Below are positions 40,807 through 51,911 of a stretch of 64,000 nt of DNA, in pieces. The notes beneath the pieces are model-generated. The model was not told the origin of the DNA, did no database searches, and was given only the letters and a program-made list of their open reading frames with translations. Location: positions 8,783,501 through 8,847,500 of the forward strand of contig NC_053415.1 in NCBI RefSeq assembly GCF_016859285.1, read 5' to 3'. Source of the stretch: Xiphias gladius (taxonomy: Eukaryota > Chordata > Actinopteri > Istiophoriformes > Xiphiidae). Within the stretch, counting starts at the first letter, position 1; every line of letters begins with the position of its first letter. The position numbers and the translations under genes were made by a program.

Positions 40807-43800
40807 TCACAAACCTATGGAGGCAAAAATATCATCTATGTCATCGTGGCTGTCACAAGCGGTGGTCTGAGGTGTCGCCTCGTATGTAGTCCCGCTTATT
40901 TGACCGCCTTCTGACAGTCCAGACACGGATAACTCACTCCTCCGCTTTCTTCTCTTCAGGCGTTTCCTTTTTACACCATTTTTGGCTGCTAAAGACTTAA
41001 ATCGACTCCTGAGGGACTGAAAACGCATTCTCAGGCGAGGGTTTCTTCTCGCTGCAAAAGAGGAACGGCAGGTTCTGGGCACTGACCCTTGAGGAGATGA
41101 GGCCCAGATGGCTTCTTGTCTGAAGCTCTGCAGCTTCCTCTGGACACTGAGGACGAGGACAAATTAAATGAATAATGAATGAACATATTATTATTGCAAC
41201 TTAGTCGCAGAATGATAAACCAAGTCGTTTGACCTCAACAACTTTATATTCTGTGGTGTTGCTCTTACCTGTAACCGGCAGCCTCTAGGTTTTTCATCTT
41301 ATGGCACTTCAAACGCAGGAAGGTTAAAAGGCGTTTTTCCTTTTCCATCCTCTGGGATTTGCACCATAGAATCATTTCTTCTAGATGAGCTGCCATGTCT
41401 GTGAAAGTAGTAGCTTCTCTCACTTGTTTCTTGAATTTTTGTTTCTTGTCAGCCTTGTGAGTTCTCTGTGGTAAGGACTTGCCCTTGGGTGCCAATGGAA
41501 TCATTAGATAGGACAATTAGGTGACAGCACTTGGCATTTGAATAATCTGTTAGTAATAGAAGAAGAAATAAAGAAACACTTCATCTGGTTTGCTCACATA
41601 CCTCTTTAAAGTTCCTGAAAACCTCGAGAAAAGGCTTCATGTCAGTGTCATGAACTATACCTGGAAAATAAAAAAAATTAAATTAAAAAAAAAAAACAGC
41701 AATATAACTAACATTGAACAATTACAGCTCTATTCCAACCTGTAAGATTAAAAGAATATTTTACACAAGTAGGACATTTGTTTCTTATGTTAATGTAAAA
41801 AATATTTTCATGTCAGTAGATTAATGAAAGACTCAGAGGAAGGTTATGTAAAATTAGCATATATATGTGCTAGCACTATACATGTTATGCTACTTTTTCT
41901 GTGTACTGTAGTGACCAATGTCGACTGGATGTACAAAATGGCAGAGGTCAATAGGTGTGCCCAGAAAGAGAGGAGGGGGGGAAAAAAAAAAAATCCATTT
42001 AGAGTCACTGAATTACACTGTAAAATGATTCGTCTACAGTATGTTACTAAAACTGGAATGAATTATCAGACGAAAAGGCACATGTCCTTTAAAGCAGTGT
42101 CATCTTACTACCCTGTTTTAAATGCTTCATTCAATATACACAGCAATGAATAAAGCGCCACCTCTTTCAACAGCAACACCCAGGTCTTCTTTAACCTTCC
42201 GTGTCCATCCCTGGTTCTTGACTTTAATGGAAGATTTCTTTTTCTTCTGCTGCTGCTTTTCCTTGTGGATTTTGGCGTGGGAATCCTGCTTTGGTTGTTT
42301 GATCAGCAACAATGCATCAGAGGGACCCAGGAACTGAGCCATGTCTGCTGGCAGGGAGAAGTCTGTGAGGAAAGGCATGGGATGGGCGTGCGCTACTTCT
42401 CTGAGAAACTTCAGGAGCTGCTGGTACAGAGTGGACAGGCTGACCAGGATACCACGGAAAATAACCCTGATGGTGCACAAAGACGAGTGGATTTAGATCA
42501 CGGAGGTTGTTTTATAAACAAACACGAGTCGTATTATTTCAAATGCATTTTTTTCTAAATCTTACTGCAAATTTACAGCCTCGAACATGCAAAGTTTCTG
42601 TGCTGAGCCCAGGTTCTAATTCTGCAACTGCCAGTATCTTGCAGATGTGACATCGAGGATAAACACTCACCATAGACGGCTGATCATGCTGGTTATCACC
42701 ATATTCAAGATAACAAACTCCTCCCATTTCATCTGCTTCTTTGAGAGTCTGAAAGAAGTATCTGTTAAGGGCAAACCCTTGTGGTGACATAAAGAGGGCC
42801 AAAAGTGTTAAGCTTCATTCAAATAAAGACATCTACATCTTCTAGCACTATATTAGGTCTTCAGAGGTTTCTGTGACAAGACTCACCAGGGATAATTATC
42901 CAGATGATTCATGACAGTGCCACGTCTGGAAAGGATACATGAAAGCTCTGCTGCAACGATTCAATGTGCAGCTCATCAGCTGGGCAGCTCCCAGCACTTT
43001 GAGACAGAGCCACTCCAGCATGGGTTGACTGGGAACATCACACTCACCAGCCTTGATGCTCAGTCCTCTAAAGAACACACACATGCACAAACACCCCATA
43101 ATTACTGCAAGTTTTTCCCCCCACTGCATTAGCTACTTAGCTAACTTCCAAAGATATAGTACATTGTTCACTTGTGAATTTAAACATTGTTGTAAACATT
43201 ATTGTGAGTTCGTCTGGATTCAATACACACACAGTTGTATTTTAATTGATCTGCAGCAACTATTTGAAGCACAGCAGCAAACCCCAGCTTTGATGTTGAT
43301 GGAGGACTGGTCTGCATGTTAATATCAAAATGGTAAAAACACCACAACACACTGAACCAATACCACCTACCTTTGAATCCTCTTGGGACAGAGATTGGAC
43401 AGCTCCTCAAGAGCCACATCCAGTTTCATGCTCTTCAGCCTGTTTATACATTGTTCAACCTGTGAGAAATGAGACAAAATATGTAACACACATCTCAGAG
43501 GACATGGACACAGTTAGTTAGTTGGGTAGGTCTGCTCCTCTGCTACTACCCTAATATTGTTTACTGCACAGTGAATCCTAAAAGACTGGCGTGTCTCCCA
43601 TCACCAGGACTAAAGCAGATCACACATACTGTAGCAGCCAGATGTGGAGGCTCTCACCTGTTTTAAGCCCTTGAACGTCTTGTTTCCTCTGAAGCTGTTA
43701 TTCAGGACGTACAGCAGCTCGTAGAGAAGTCGTATCTCCGTTTGAAGAATTTCACTGCGGATTAGCTTAAGGACCTTCTCGTTTTCCACCAACACGGTTT

Positions 43801-44105
43801 TAATGTTTGCATCTGCCAAACAGAAACAACACGCACACATCAACATTTCACCACTTCACATCCCTATGAAGGTGGATATGTGGATAGGAAAGTGTCGTGC
43901 CCTCTCCACTCCACAACACACCACACCACACCACACCACACCACACCACGTGGACTGCAAGCGATATCACGAAGCAAAGTAAGATATTTAGCCTGTTATC
44001 ATCAGACCATTGCATCGTACCTGTTGTTGAGCTGAAATGTATACGGACACTGGAAGCAGCACCAGGGAAGGGAATGTTTACCCTGTTCCACAGTTCTCCT
44101 GCCAT
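40807..44105 (-). CDS. nepro: Nucleolus and neural progenitor protein (Nepro)
   Basis: Nine coding exons, 5' to 3': 44105-44021, 43812-43658, 43459-43371, 43067-42939, 42748-42671, 42466-42162, 41660-41602, about 41465-41269 and 41146-40807. They give about 478 residues; human NEPRO has 567. It starts [15 protein letters not shown], like the human LEPWNRVRIP start. Conserved points include [11 protein letters not shown]...ISRLW (exon 5), [15 protein letters not shown] (exon 6), a [12 protein letters not shown] helix (exon 8), a strongly basic [11 protein letters not shown] nucleolar signal and the C-terminal [11 protein letters not shown]. Known role: nucleolar protein needed for ribosome biogenesis and early development, and a Notch-linked inhibitor of neural differentiation. 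The weak points are the exon 4 donor (GTATCC) and the exon 8 acceptor, where AAG sites 15-20 bases upstream would add GKSLPQ. Confidence 0.93.
43911..43949. repeat. (CCACA)n minisatellite
   Basis: About eight pentamer units within nepro intron 1. Confidence 0.9.
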
Positions 44106-44129
44106 GCTTCTCTACCAAAAAAAAAAAAA

Positions 44130-44160
44130 CGCATCCGGAAGTAAGCTAGCCAATTGTATT
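44130..44160 (-). promoter_or_regulatory. nepro: nepro core promoter
   Basis: A CCGGAAGT ETS/GABP site at 44135-44142 and a CCAAT at 44150-44154 sit 30-50 bases before the nepro ATG. This is the usual arrangement for TATA-less housekeeping promoters. An oligo(T) run (transcribed strand) plus GGTAG just before the ATG could also act as an acceptor for a 5'UTR intron. Confidence 0.5.
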
Positions 44161-44699
44161 CGATTATAGAGACACGTCAGAGTTCGTCTTAAAGGCACAG
44201 CGCAGAGAGCCGTTAACTTGCCTGTCTCACAGCAGTGAGTAAACAGCTAACCACGGGGTTATCGCTAACCGCAGGGTGAAGCCTGGCTAGGAACAGAGAG
44301 TAGTTACCATTACTTATATTATGCCAATTCTCTCAATAAACCTGAGAAAAAATAAGGGAATCTACAAAGTAAATATTCAAAAAAATAAATCTCATCTTCC
44401 ACATATATAAATGAAATTAAACAAGACTGGGTCAAGACATAGTATATGGCTGGACTTCCGTTTATCTTGTTTGCTTCTCTCCTACTCTCTGTGCTCACAT
44501 ATACAGTATTTTAAACCAGCCGAATTAACAATAAAGCTGTTCTCATTTACATGTTTTTCTGCTTCTGCTGTGAGACATCGGAACAAGTATGAAATAGCGA
44601 CTGAAACGCGGCCCATTAAGAATTCACGTTAACCAGCAGTCAACACCAAGCCATTTCCGAGCTGCTGCTCTGCTCTGCTAAAATCCCGATTTTATAACC

Positions 44700-45060
44700 G
44701 AGACGTCATCTGACAAAAATCACCAAACACATAAGTTAAAGACAAAGGCTGTGCTTTCAATTCGGCTATATTAACCCGTAGAATGACGAGTGAGAGAGAA
44801 AGTTAGAAGCTCATGTCCGCTGCCCTGCGGTCGATCCAACGAGACCCGGGAGAGGTTTAGCCTGCGCGGGGAGAGCCCGTTGTTGTCCCCGCGCTCACGG
44901 GACAACCCTGGCGACGATCTCCTACAGAAAGTAGCGGAGGTTTGTCCAGAAGAGGGGCCGGATTTGTCGCTGGGTGCTGTTTCGGAGACAGGTCGCTAAG
45001 AGGGGTGTGGAAAAGTCGACAAATCTTGCGACAAAGGCGCCGAATTGGAGTCACTGCCTG
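44700..45060. promoter_or_regulatory. CpG-rich island, possible promoter
   Basis: A 300-base block unusually dense in CpG (around 44810-45050), about 0.7 kb upstream of nepro and 1.7 kb upstream of the plus-strand gene. It is a candidate start region for that gene, since no other CpG block lies between. No exon within it can be fixed. Confidence 0.4.
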
Positions 45061-45800
45061 TAAATTAATTTGTAAACAAATGTATTAATGCCTGTTTTTT
45101 TTTAAAAATCAATTATCGGGAAAATATGGCGACTGGGCCAAATTTCATACAATTCACAAAATATGTTTATCTTGTGCACCATGGAGACGCTCCAAACGTC
45201 AGCACATCAGGGCGTACAGGTGCAAACACACCAAGGCGAATGGCCCAAAATATCATTGCTGTCAAGCAGGAGATAAAATGGAGGATGTCTGTTTTTTCGG
45301 ACCTTCCCTCAGCCTGAATTGTTGTGTCCGGTCATCACAGCGTCTGTAGGTGACATGTTGGTATTTTGATAACACCGAAATGCTTTTAGCTCGTTAGTAT
45401 GGAACTTTTCGTTGAATCCTTTTTGGGGGAGAAGAGAAGCTCTGTTCTTGGCTGCTCAAGGATTTATCAGGTGGTTCACTGTGCGTAATGATGCATGTGC
45501 AGTGCATATGAAATTTATTCAACTTATAGCAAACCACTGATGGCTTTGTCCATATAAACACACACGTTCTTGCTTCCCCCCTTGTCCCATTTTCCTGTTT
45601 CTTCCGTTTCGGTCCAATTTAGGCTTTGGGCATGGCTCTGTGGGCTACAACTGGAATCCAGATCCCAAAAAAGGGGCAAGGAGCCGTGCGTAAAAGCGCG
45701 CAGCGAGGCGATCTCCTCTCCTCTCCTTTCCTCTCCTCCTAAATCTCTTTGCTGTTGACGGGCATCTCATGATTAAGAAAAACTGTTTTTAATTGAGATT

Positions 45801-45801
<1 letters not shown>

Positions 45802-45833
<32 letters not shown>

Positions 45834-45834
45834 G
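45802..45834. repeat. (TTG)n microsatellite
   Basis: Eleven uninterrupted triplets between nepro and the plus-strand gene. Confidence 0.95.
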
Positions 45835-46309
45835 CTGTTTTGCAGTGTATTGTCTGTTCAGGCTTTCTGAAGAACTCTAAATGTAACCTGCCTTTTTTAC
45901 TACATTATTTTATTTTACGGCTGTGCTCACAAGAATAGTGCTTTCAGCATTTGCTCTGATTTTAAATGTCATCATATACTTGCATAGTTTCTCTTAAGTT
46001 CAACTCGGGCTAAACCAGTGTCACAGTCTTTGGACCAGGACTTTAAACTTTCATATAATACTTGACAGCCAAAACATGTTACAACAATTGGATAATTAGT
46101 ATTCAACTTGTAAATGATCATTACAGGAGTACCAAAAACTGGCTATTTATTAAGCCTATTCGAACAGATATCAGCTAGATAAAATTCAAGTCAAAGTTGT
46201 CTTTAAATGTGAAAAGCAACATCTTGCATCAGTCCTTTTTCCTTCTGTCTTTTTATATCAATTTGTATTCTTAATAATAATTCCCTTTAATAGTAATGGA
46301 TAAGACTCT

Positions 46310-46450
46310 TAAATGCATTTATATAGCACTTTCAGACAAAGCACTTTACAATGTGCCTTTCATTCGCCCATTCACATAAACACTTAAACCTATTCTTCCC
46401 TATGGGAAATTTAGAGTCGCTGGTCAACCTGACCTTCAAGTCTTTAGACA
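46310..46450 (-). repeat. Teleost interspersed repeat tail
   Basis: On the minus strand it reads CCAGCGACTCTAAATTTCCC ... TGTGAATGGGCGAATG ... CACATTGTAAAGTGCTTTG ... GCTATATAAATGC. This is the 3' part of a very common fish SINE/LINE-derived repeat. It accounts for part of the 187-codon minus-strand frame here, which is not a gene. Confidence 0.65.
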
Positions 46451-46736
46451 CTTCTGGACTCAGACCCTGCAAGAAACCCAAACAGGCCAAAGGAGAACAT
46501 GCAAGACCTGAGACAGCGAGATGACACCCTGAGTTCACTGCTGCATGAAATAATTCAGCACCTCCCTGGAGAGGTACTACAGGGAGGACCTTGTCCTGGT
46601 CAGACTTGCCCCAAGACTTACAGTATCCCATCTGGCCTAGGTATGCTAGCCTGGAACAACCCTGCAACCCATTACCTGCAACAACCCTGCAGGTAATGTT
46701 AAAAGCCCTAGCACATGAGCCGTTGCTAAGGGCGTG

Positions 46737-47599
46737 ATGTGGGAGAAAAGGTAAGTGTGAGTGTCTGACTTGAAAGAAGATTACCTGTTTTATCCTGGTA
46801 TATAACGACATACAAACTGTGTAAGCCAGCTTACATACAATACACCTGTCTAACTCTAGATGCCCATACACAGGTAAGTTAACAATTATTAACATTAACG
46901 GAAGTATCTTTCAAATTTTAATTTCACTTAATCAACAGCTCTCTTACTCACTCTGGTATACTTTTATGAATTTTTTCTTTAGAAGGAGTAGATGCTTTAC
47001 CGGCCAAGGTAAGTCAATGCTTTATGACAACATTAACAAATGTCTCCTGCAAGGCTTCATATCACATGTTGATACTTCTGTAGTGTTACTAATTGGATTG
47101 CACCTCTGACAGAGCAGAGCTATCTTACATGCTGTTGTGTCACAGAGTCAAACAAGTTTTTTTCTTGTTGTGCAGGTGGAGCTGTGAAGGACGGAGGACT
47201 TCCCCTCATCTGCTGTATCCAGCAGAGGCAGCTGTTCTCTCCTGGGCTTCGGGGGTATATGCTCCCGATCAACGTCCACACAGGAAGGGACAACGTGGGG
47301 CCCAGCATCAAGGATTTCCGTGATGACAGAGAAGACATGTTTGCTCCGGACCAGATGAGAAGGTTGGATCACCACAAAACAATACTTACAATAGAATACC
47401 ATTATCAGAGGCCACATTCAACAAAATAGCTACCTACAAAGCAAAGGTTGAATTACAGTGTTCAAAACGATTCATTACTTGTTTGACTATTTGACAGGGC
47501 AGGACTCACTCTGTGTCTTCAGCACTCATGGAGCAGCTGAGAGGGGCTGTCAACCAACTAATCAGCTCAGGAAGACCCAGCACTACAACAGAGCACTGA
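46737..47599 (+). CDS. Uncharacterised spliced gene, predicted 107-residue protein
   Basis: Four coding exons keep one frame: 46737-46750, a 26-nt microexon 46983-47008, 47176-47362 and 47503-47599. The first two donors are GTAAGT and the acceptors TTTCTTTAG and TTGTTGTGCAG are strong. The third donor is weaker (AAG|GTTGGA) and the last acceptor is one of a tandem pair (ACAGGGCAG). An in-frame TGA lies just before the ATG. The protein starts MWEKRRSRCFTGQGG, has a central segment with LRGYMLPINVHTGRDNVGPS and KDFRDDREDMFAPDQMRR, and ends with the helix-like ALMEQLRGAVNQLISSG and PSTTTEH. No signal peptide or membrane segment. I recognise no family; it could be a small, fast-evolving vertebrate gene. 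A canonical poly(A) signal follows. Confidence 0.55.
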
Positions 47600-47772
47600 T
47601 CCACTCTCAGCAGCCTTGATCCTTCCATGCACCAAACATAGTCTGGAGACCCAGCGGGTACCATTACAGCCTCCACGCCCCTCCACCCCCAACACCACCC
47701 TCTTCAGTTACCAGTCAAGAGGATGACGAGCGTCCCGACCCCGACCTGCACAGAGGGGGTTGTCACCATGTG

Positions 47773-47775
<3 letters not shown>

Positions 47776-47851
<76 letters not shown>
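47776..47851. repeat. (CA)38 microsatellite
   Basis: A perfect 76-base CA run, the longest pure microsatellite in the window, lying in the predicted 3'UTR of the plus-strand gene. Likely to be highly polymorphic. Confidence 0.98.
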
Positions 47852-47852
<1 letters not shown>

Positions 47853-47989
47853 GAAGCTTTCACCACCTCTTTGCTCAGAAATCAAGACTGTCCAGAAAGA
47901 GGCACACAGATCAGACTGAATGCGAAAACAACTCAAACAACTAATTCTATTACTTTTAACATATTAAAGTCTTTAGCTTTGTTACAGTC

Positions 47990-47995
47990 AATAAA
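47990..47995 (+). terminator. Poly(A) signal AATAAA
   Basis: Canonical hexamer about 390 bases after the stop of the plus-strand gene. Confidence 0.5.
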
Positions 47996-48019
47996 GAGCC
48001 TGTGCCTATATCTCAACAG

Positions 48020-49465
48020 ACAAACATGCATACTTCATGATAGTGAAGTAGTGACAGCGTAATTAAATGGTGAACAAATGATTGATAGTAATTTTGATTT
48101 CACAGAGGGCACTGTGGGAAAACTTGACTGCAGTTGTTATTTTACATCATTGCACTGAATTAAGTGAACAATGAGATTTGAACTGTGCTAAAAGTTACTT
48201 TGAGCTTTATGCAAAACTTCTCAGTCCCTCCTTTTTACAAAAGCCTTTTTTGACTCATAAGTCAAAATCTGGGACCAACCTTGAGGCAGTTTCTCTGAAG
48301 TTTTGTACATACCAGCCAAGGTAAAGTATGTATCCTAAGTCTAATAGTAGCTCCTAACTGGCTGAGCCAAAAGACTAAGAGAAAAATAGCAGCGTGTCAA
48401 TCCTTCCTTTGAGATTCCTGAGTGTTTGATCTTAAGCAGTCTTGGCTTTGTAATTCACAAAGACTAAAACAGCTCTTAGCTCTGTGAGAAATTAGAGGTA
48501 GACTGCCTAGGACACCTTCATCACTCACCTATTAACGTATGTTTTTTAGTGGCTCACATTGGGTTTTAGTCTTTCTGTCTTTAAATGTACGCATGTAACC
48601 ACCAAGCTAAATTCCTTGTGTGCAATAATATACAGTACTTTGTCAATAATAGCATTCCGATTCTGAACTTGCTCATCCTTGCTGATTTTTCTCAATGGTA
48701 AACTTAAGTAAGACTTTCAATTACACTAATTTCTGTGTAGGTTTAAATTGCTGGGGTGATTTTGACCCCAAGCATAAGGGATATCTGTTTATTTTCACAT
48801 AACAGCTGGGTTCGTTTTGATTTTGACAAGAGGATGCAATAGAAGTGCTAAAGGTCACTGTCTTTCATCAGTAGCTGAAAGGTCATCCAGTTAGGCATAA
48901 ATTAAACGTTACATAAAACACTTAAAAGGATTGGCAACTTTTTAAAGACTTATTGTATTAATTTTATATTGGCCCATTTTTAAAAATCTGTACCAATTAT
49001 AAACTTAATCTAAAATATTGTATAAAGCCTTTAAGAGAGTCGATTGACTTTTAAAATATACTTCTAATGAATAAACTTTGTCTGTTTTGTTTAAAACCGT
49101 GTGCTGTTTCAAAAAAGCAAAAAACAAAAAAAACAAGAAGACAAACTTCTGCTGCTGGGGTGATGTGACATCCTGGCAGCTGTGGGGGGTGCCTCTTGCA
49201 GAGTCTGCCATTTTGTCTGCAGCCAGGCACTCTTGTTTCGATCTCACAAACGAGCCGGGGTTCACCCTGAGCTCAGTTACTATGGTAACTAAAGCACCTA
49301 TAAGCTGCAAGAAAAAACATAGCCAGCTACAGGGTCCGGATGTTAAATGTGTTAAAAAGGTGTTTTGTTAGACATTAAATTTTTTTTTTTTTTTTTTTAG
49401 CTTTAAAGAACGTCTCTATTAACTTTCTGAAAAAAGACAACACAATTTGACCGTATTGTGTAAAA
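48020..49465. other. Convergent intergenic stretch
   Basis: Lies between the 3' ends of the plus-strand gene and tex30. It holds oligo-T/A runs (for example 49381-49400) but no exon or recognisable repeat. Confidence 0.5.
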
Positions 49466-49471
49466 ATACGC

Positions 49472-49477
49472 TTTATT
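49472..49477 (-). terminator. tex30: tex30 poly(A) signal AATAAA
   Basis: Canonical hexamer on the minus strand only about 55 bases past the stop, implying a very short 3'UTR. Confidence 0.7.
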
Positions 49478-49530
49478 CAACAAATAGAACTAAACAAAAC
49501 AAAGAAAACAATACTTATACATTCATCAAT

Positions 49531-51474
49531 CTATGCTCCCTGTTTAATCATCCAGGTAATGACTTGTAGGTTCACTTCATCCAACACAGACTCTTCCGAC
49601 CTTCCCCTCACTGCCAGCCCATGGCTGCCTCCTTTTAGCCAGAAAACCTCAGCTTGAGCTTTCAATTCTGTTACCATCCTGTCAAAAAGGACCTAAGCAA
49701 AGAAAGAAAGCAAAGTCAATGTTGAGGCACATGCCATCCGAAGAAAAAGTCACACATTGCACAAGCTGAGACAATGGATCAATCAGAATAGAGCACATCT
49801 AAAATGGCAGGGTTTTGCCAATGCTATACAAAATAGTAGAGGACTGGATTTTGCAGTACGCAGCGATACAGGCTATCTGCAAGTTTAATATAAAACTAAA
49901 AAAACAAACAAAGAAATATAAAATAGTGGAGCAAACTCCAAAAACACATACAATTGACAATTACAGCATGTACAGTGCGTGACTGAGGTGAAGAGAAATG
50001 TGTTACTTGAGTGTGCAAAGCAGGAACACAAACAACTTTCTGGGACATAGGGAAAGCAAGATTTGAAAATATAATATTATAAATAATCTGAGCATTTAGC
50101 ATATATTACAACTGAGTATTTGGGAATAGAAAAAAGTTCTCTAGTTACACACACATACACATACACATGCTAATAAAATGTTTAAATCCTGCCACTCCAT
50201 GTATTAAACTGCAGTCAGCCCAGTATAAATTTCCCCCAACCACCTTCACCTTGTCACACATGTTGTCCTCAGTTCCCGACACAAAGAGCACAGGCATGTG
50301 CTCGGGCAGCCCCCTGAGATCTCCGCTCCGCTGGCGATGGGCGTGTGTCTGTCCCGGAGGGTGCAGCGGGAAAGACAGGCAGATGACACCCTGCACGGAG
50401 CCCTCCGTTTGATCGCTCAGCTGCCTGGCTAGAGCTGCAGCAGCACGACATCCCATCGACCGGCCTGTGGACACGCACGTTTCGGGGACAAGAGAGCCCA
50501 CTCACTGAGCGACACAGTACCGTATTTGATGTTGTGGTCGACACTTTAAATGCACATTACAGATTTTTGTGTGCAATATCTGATGTTGTGAATTGAGCCC
50601 CAAGCAGAAAATGATATGGATGCTATCAATTTCATTGATGTGTCTCATTAACTAATTGATTAATATGCATGAAACTTAAGGATGCAGTTACGACTGTATC
50701 TTACTACTGTACTGTTACTACAGTATCTACTGTGATGCAAAGTCATGCACACAAAGAAACCACTCTTCCAACTGCAAAGTAATGAGTGGTCTGCATAACC
50801 ATGGCTTTATGTCATGTGATATACATTAAGGCTGTAGCTGCTCACCTCCAACGAAAATGTGCTTGAGGGTAAACCTCTGTAGGGATTTCAAGTAGTCCTA
50901 GGAGGAAAGAGCAGCTTGTTGGTGCTGAATCACAATGTTGCAGCACCACAGACGTGATTTAAAACAGCGGCCGCTCTGTCTTGCGTGAATGGAAAAGGCT
51001 TACCCACACAGCACGGTAAGCCCTCACTCTGTATCCCAAGTTTAAGCCTTTGCACGTGAAACGGAGACACAGGAAGCCGCGTGAAGCCAAGGCGCGGGCC
51101 AGAGAAGTCAGGTGTTTGAAGTTCATGTCTCCGCCGGCCCCGTGCGTGAGTACGACGGCGGTGTGCACGTCTCTCGCGGAGGCTGGGGCGCACACGGCGG
51201 CATCCAGACGCCTGGTCCCGAACGGCACCTTCACTGGGTCCTGCGAGTGACAGAGCAGTTGCTTTGCGCCATCCTCTACAGCCCGTGAGCAACGTTTTAC
51301 AGCTTAGTCTGGGAAATGGACGTCGTTTATTAACAGCGACGCCGTTTCCCGCCGAAATTCAACAGCAGAGTACAGCAGCCAGAACCCATCGGCTCGGGTT
51401 GGTGTCATCCCGCGCTCGTATCGTGAACGTTACAGGTTCGACTGTGTGATACTTACCTCGGTGAACTCGTCCAT
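49531..51474 (-). CDS. tex30: Testis-expressed protein 30, alpha/beta-hydrolase fold
   Basis: Coding exons, 5' to 3': 51474-51457 (MDEFTE), 51240-51004, 50897-50846, 50464-50250 and 49692-49531. They give 227 residues, about the length of human TEX30, and all junctions are GT-AG and in phase. Visible hydrolase features are the oxyanion-loop HGAGGDMN at 39-46, FTCKGLN, the nucleophile elbow G-R-S-M-G (Ser105), the acid region SGTEDNMC (Asp169) and GGSHGLAV with the candidate catalytic His198. It belongs to the KANL3/Tex30 group of dienelactone-hydrolase-like proteins. All triad positions are present, so an enzyme is plausible, but no substrate is established. It lies just upstream of poglut2's 3' end, same strand, as in human 13q33. 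Confidence 0.95.
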
Positions 51475-51600
51475 TACGAGACGTTTCTTCTCTGATAACG
51501 AGCACTACACGACTACAGACGAGGGACATCTAGCGTTGGGGAGAGGTCATCGCAGCTTTACCAGACAACTCTACCCCAGTGGAGCCGTGCTCGAGCACAA
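51475..51600 (-). promoter_or_regulatory. tex30: Likely tex30 promoter
   Basis: CpG-containing sequence immediately before the tex30 ATG. Only about 300 bases separate the tex30 start codon from the poglut2 poly(A) signal, so the promoter must lie here. No motif is strong enough to fix a start site. Confidence 0.35.
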
Positions 51601-51793
51601 TTCAGCAGGCCAAGTGCTTACTGAATGCATCTTAAATCCAGATCCAAAACCAGATTCAAATCTGAAATATCTCCTGTTTTTATACATTTAGGATTAGTAT
51701 ATATGCTTTCAGTGTGGGTTTGACTGTCTGTGTGTGAGTGTATAATATTACAGCAGAAAAAAAGGAATCACTTACAACATACAAAAAGAATTA

Positions 51794-51799
51794 TTTATT
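51794..51799 (-). terminator. poglut2: poglut2 poly(A) signal AATAAA
   Basis: Canonical hexamer on the minus strand about 115 bases past the KDEL stop codon. Confidence 0.65.
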
Positions 51800-51911
51800 T
51801 CAAAAATGAGATAAGGTGATATTCATATCAGTCATACAATCCAAACTTGGACAAATTATTTGACGATATATCAGATGTAAAGGACTGCTCTGTAACTGGG
51901 TGACAGGTCAA

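Larger units (their letters stand above)
47600..48015 (+). other. 3'UTR of the 107-residue gene
   Basis: Non-coding sequence from the stop to just past AATAAA at 47990-47995. It contains the long CA microsatellite. Confidence 0.45.

Noticed and set aside
44790-45054. Arg/Pro-rich frames in the CpG island
   Set aside because: Openness follows from high GC. The same block is open on both strands.
46332-46895. Longest uninterrupted frame in the window (187 codons, minus strand)
   Set aside because: It overlaps the tail of a common fish repeat and runs antisense to an exon of the plus-strand gene. Its translation has no domain, and no splice or poly(A) signals fit it.
50145-50249. Extension of the tex30 exon 4 frame past 50250
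   Set aside because: The GTGAAG donor and the conserved join to VLFDRM in exon 5 show that this is intron.
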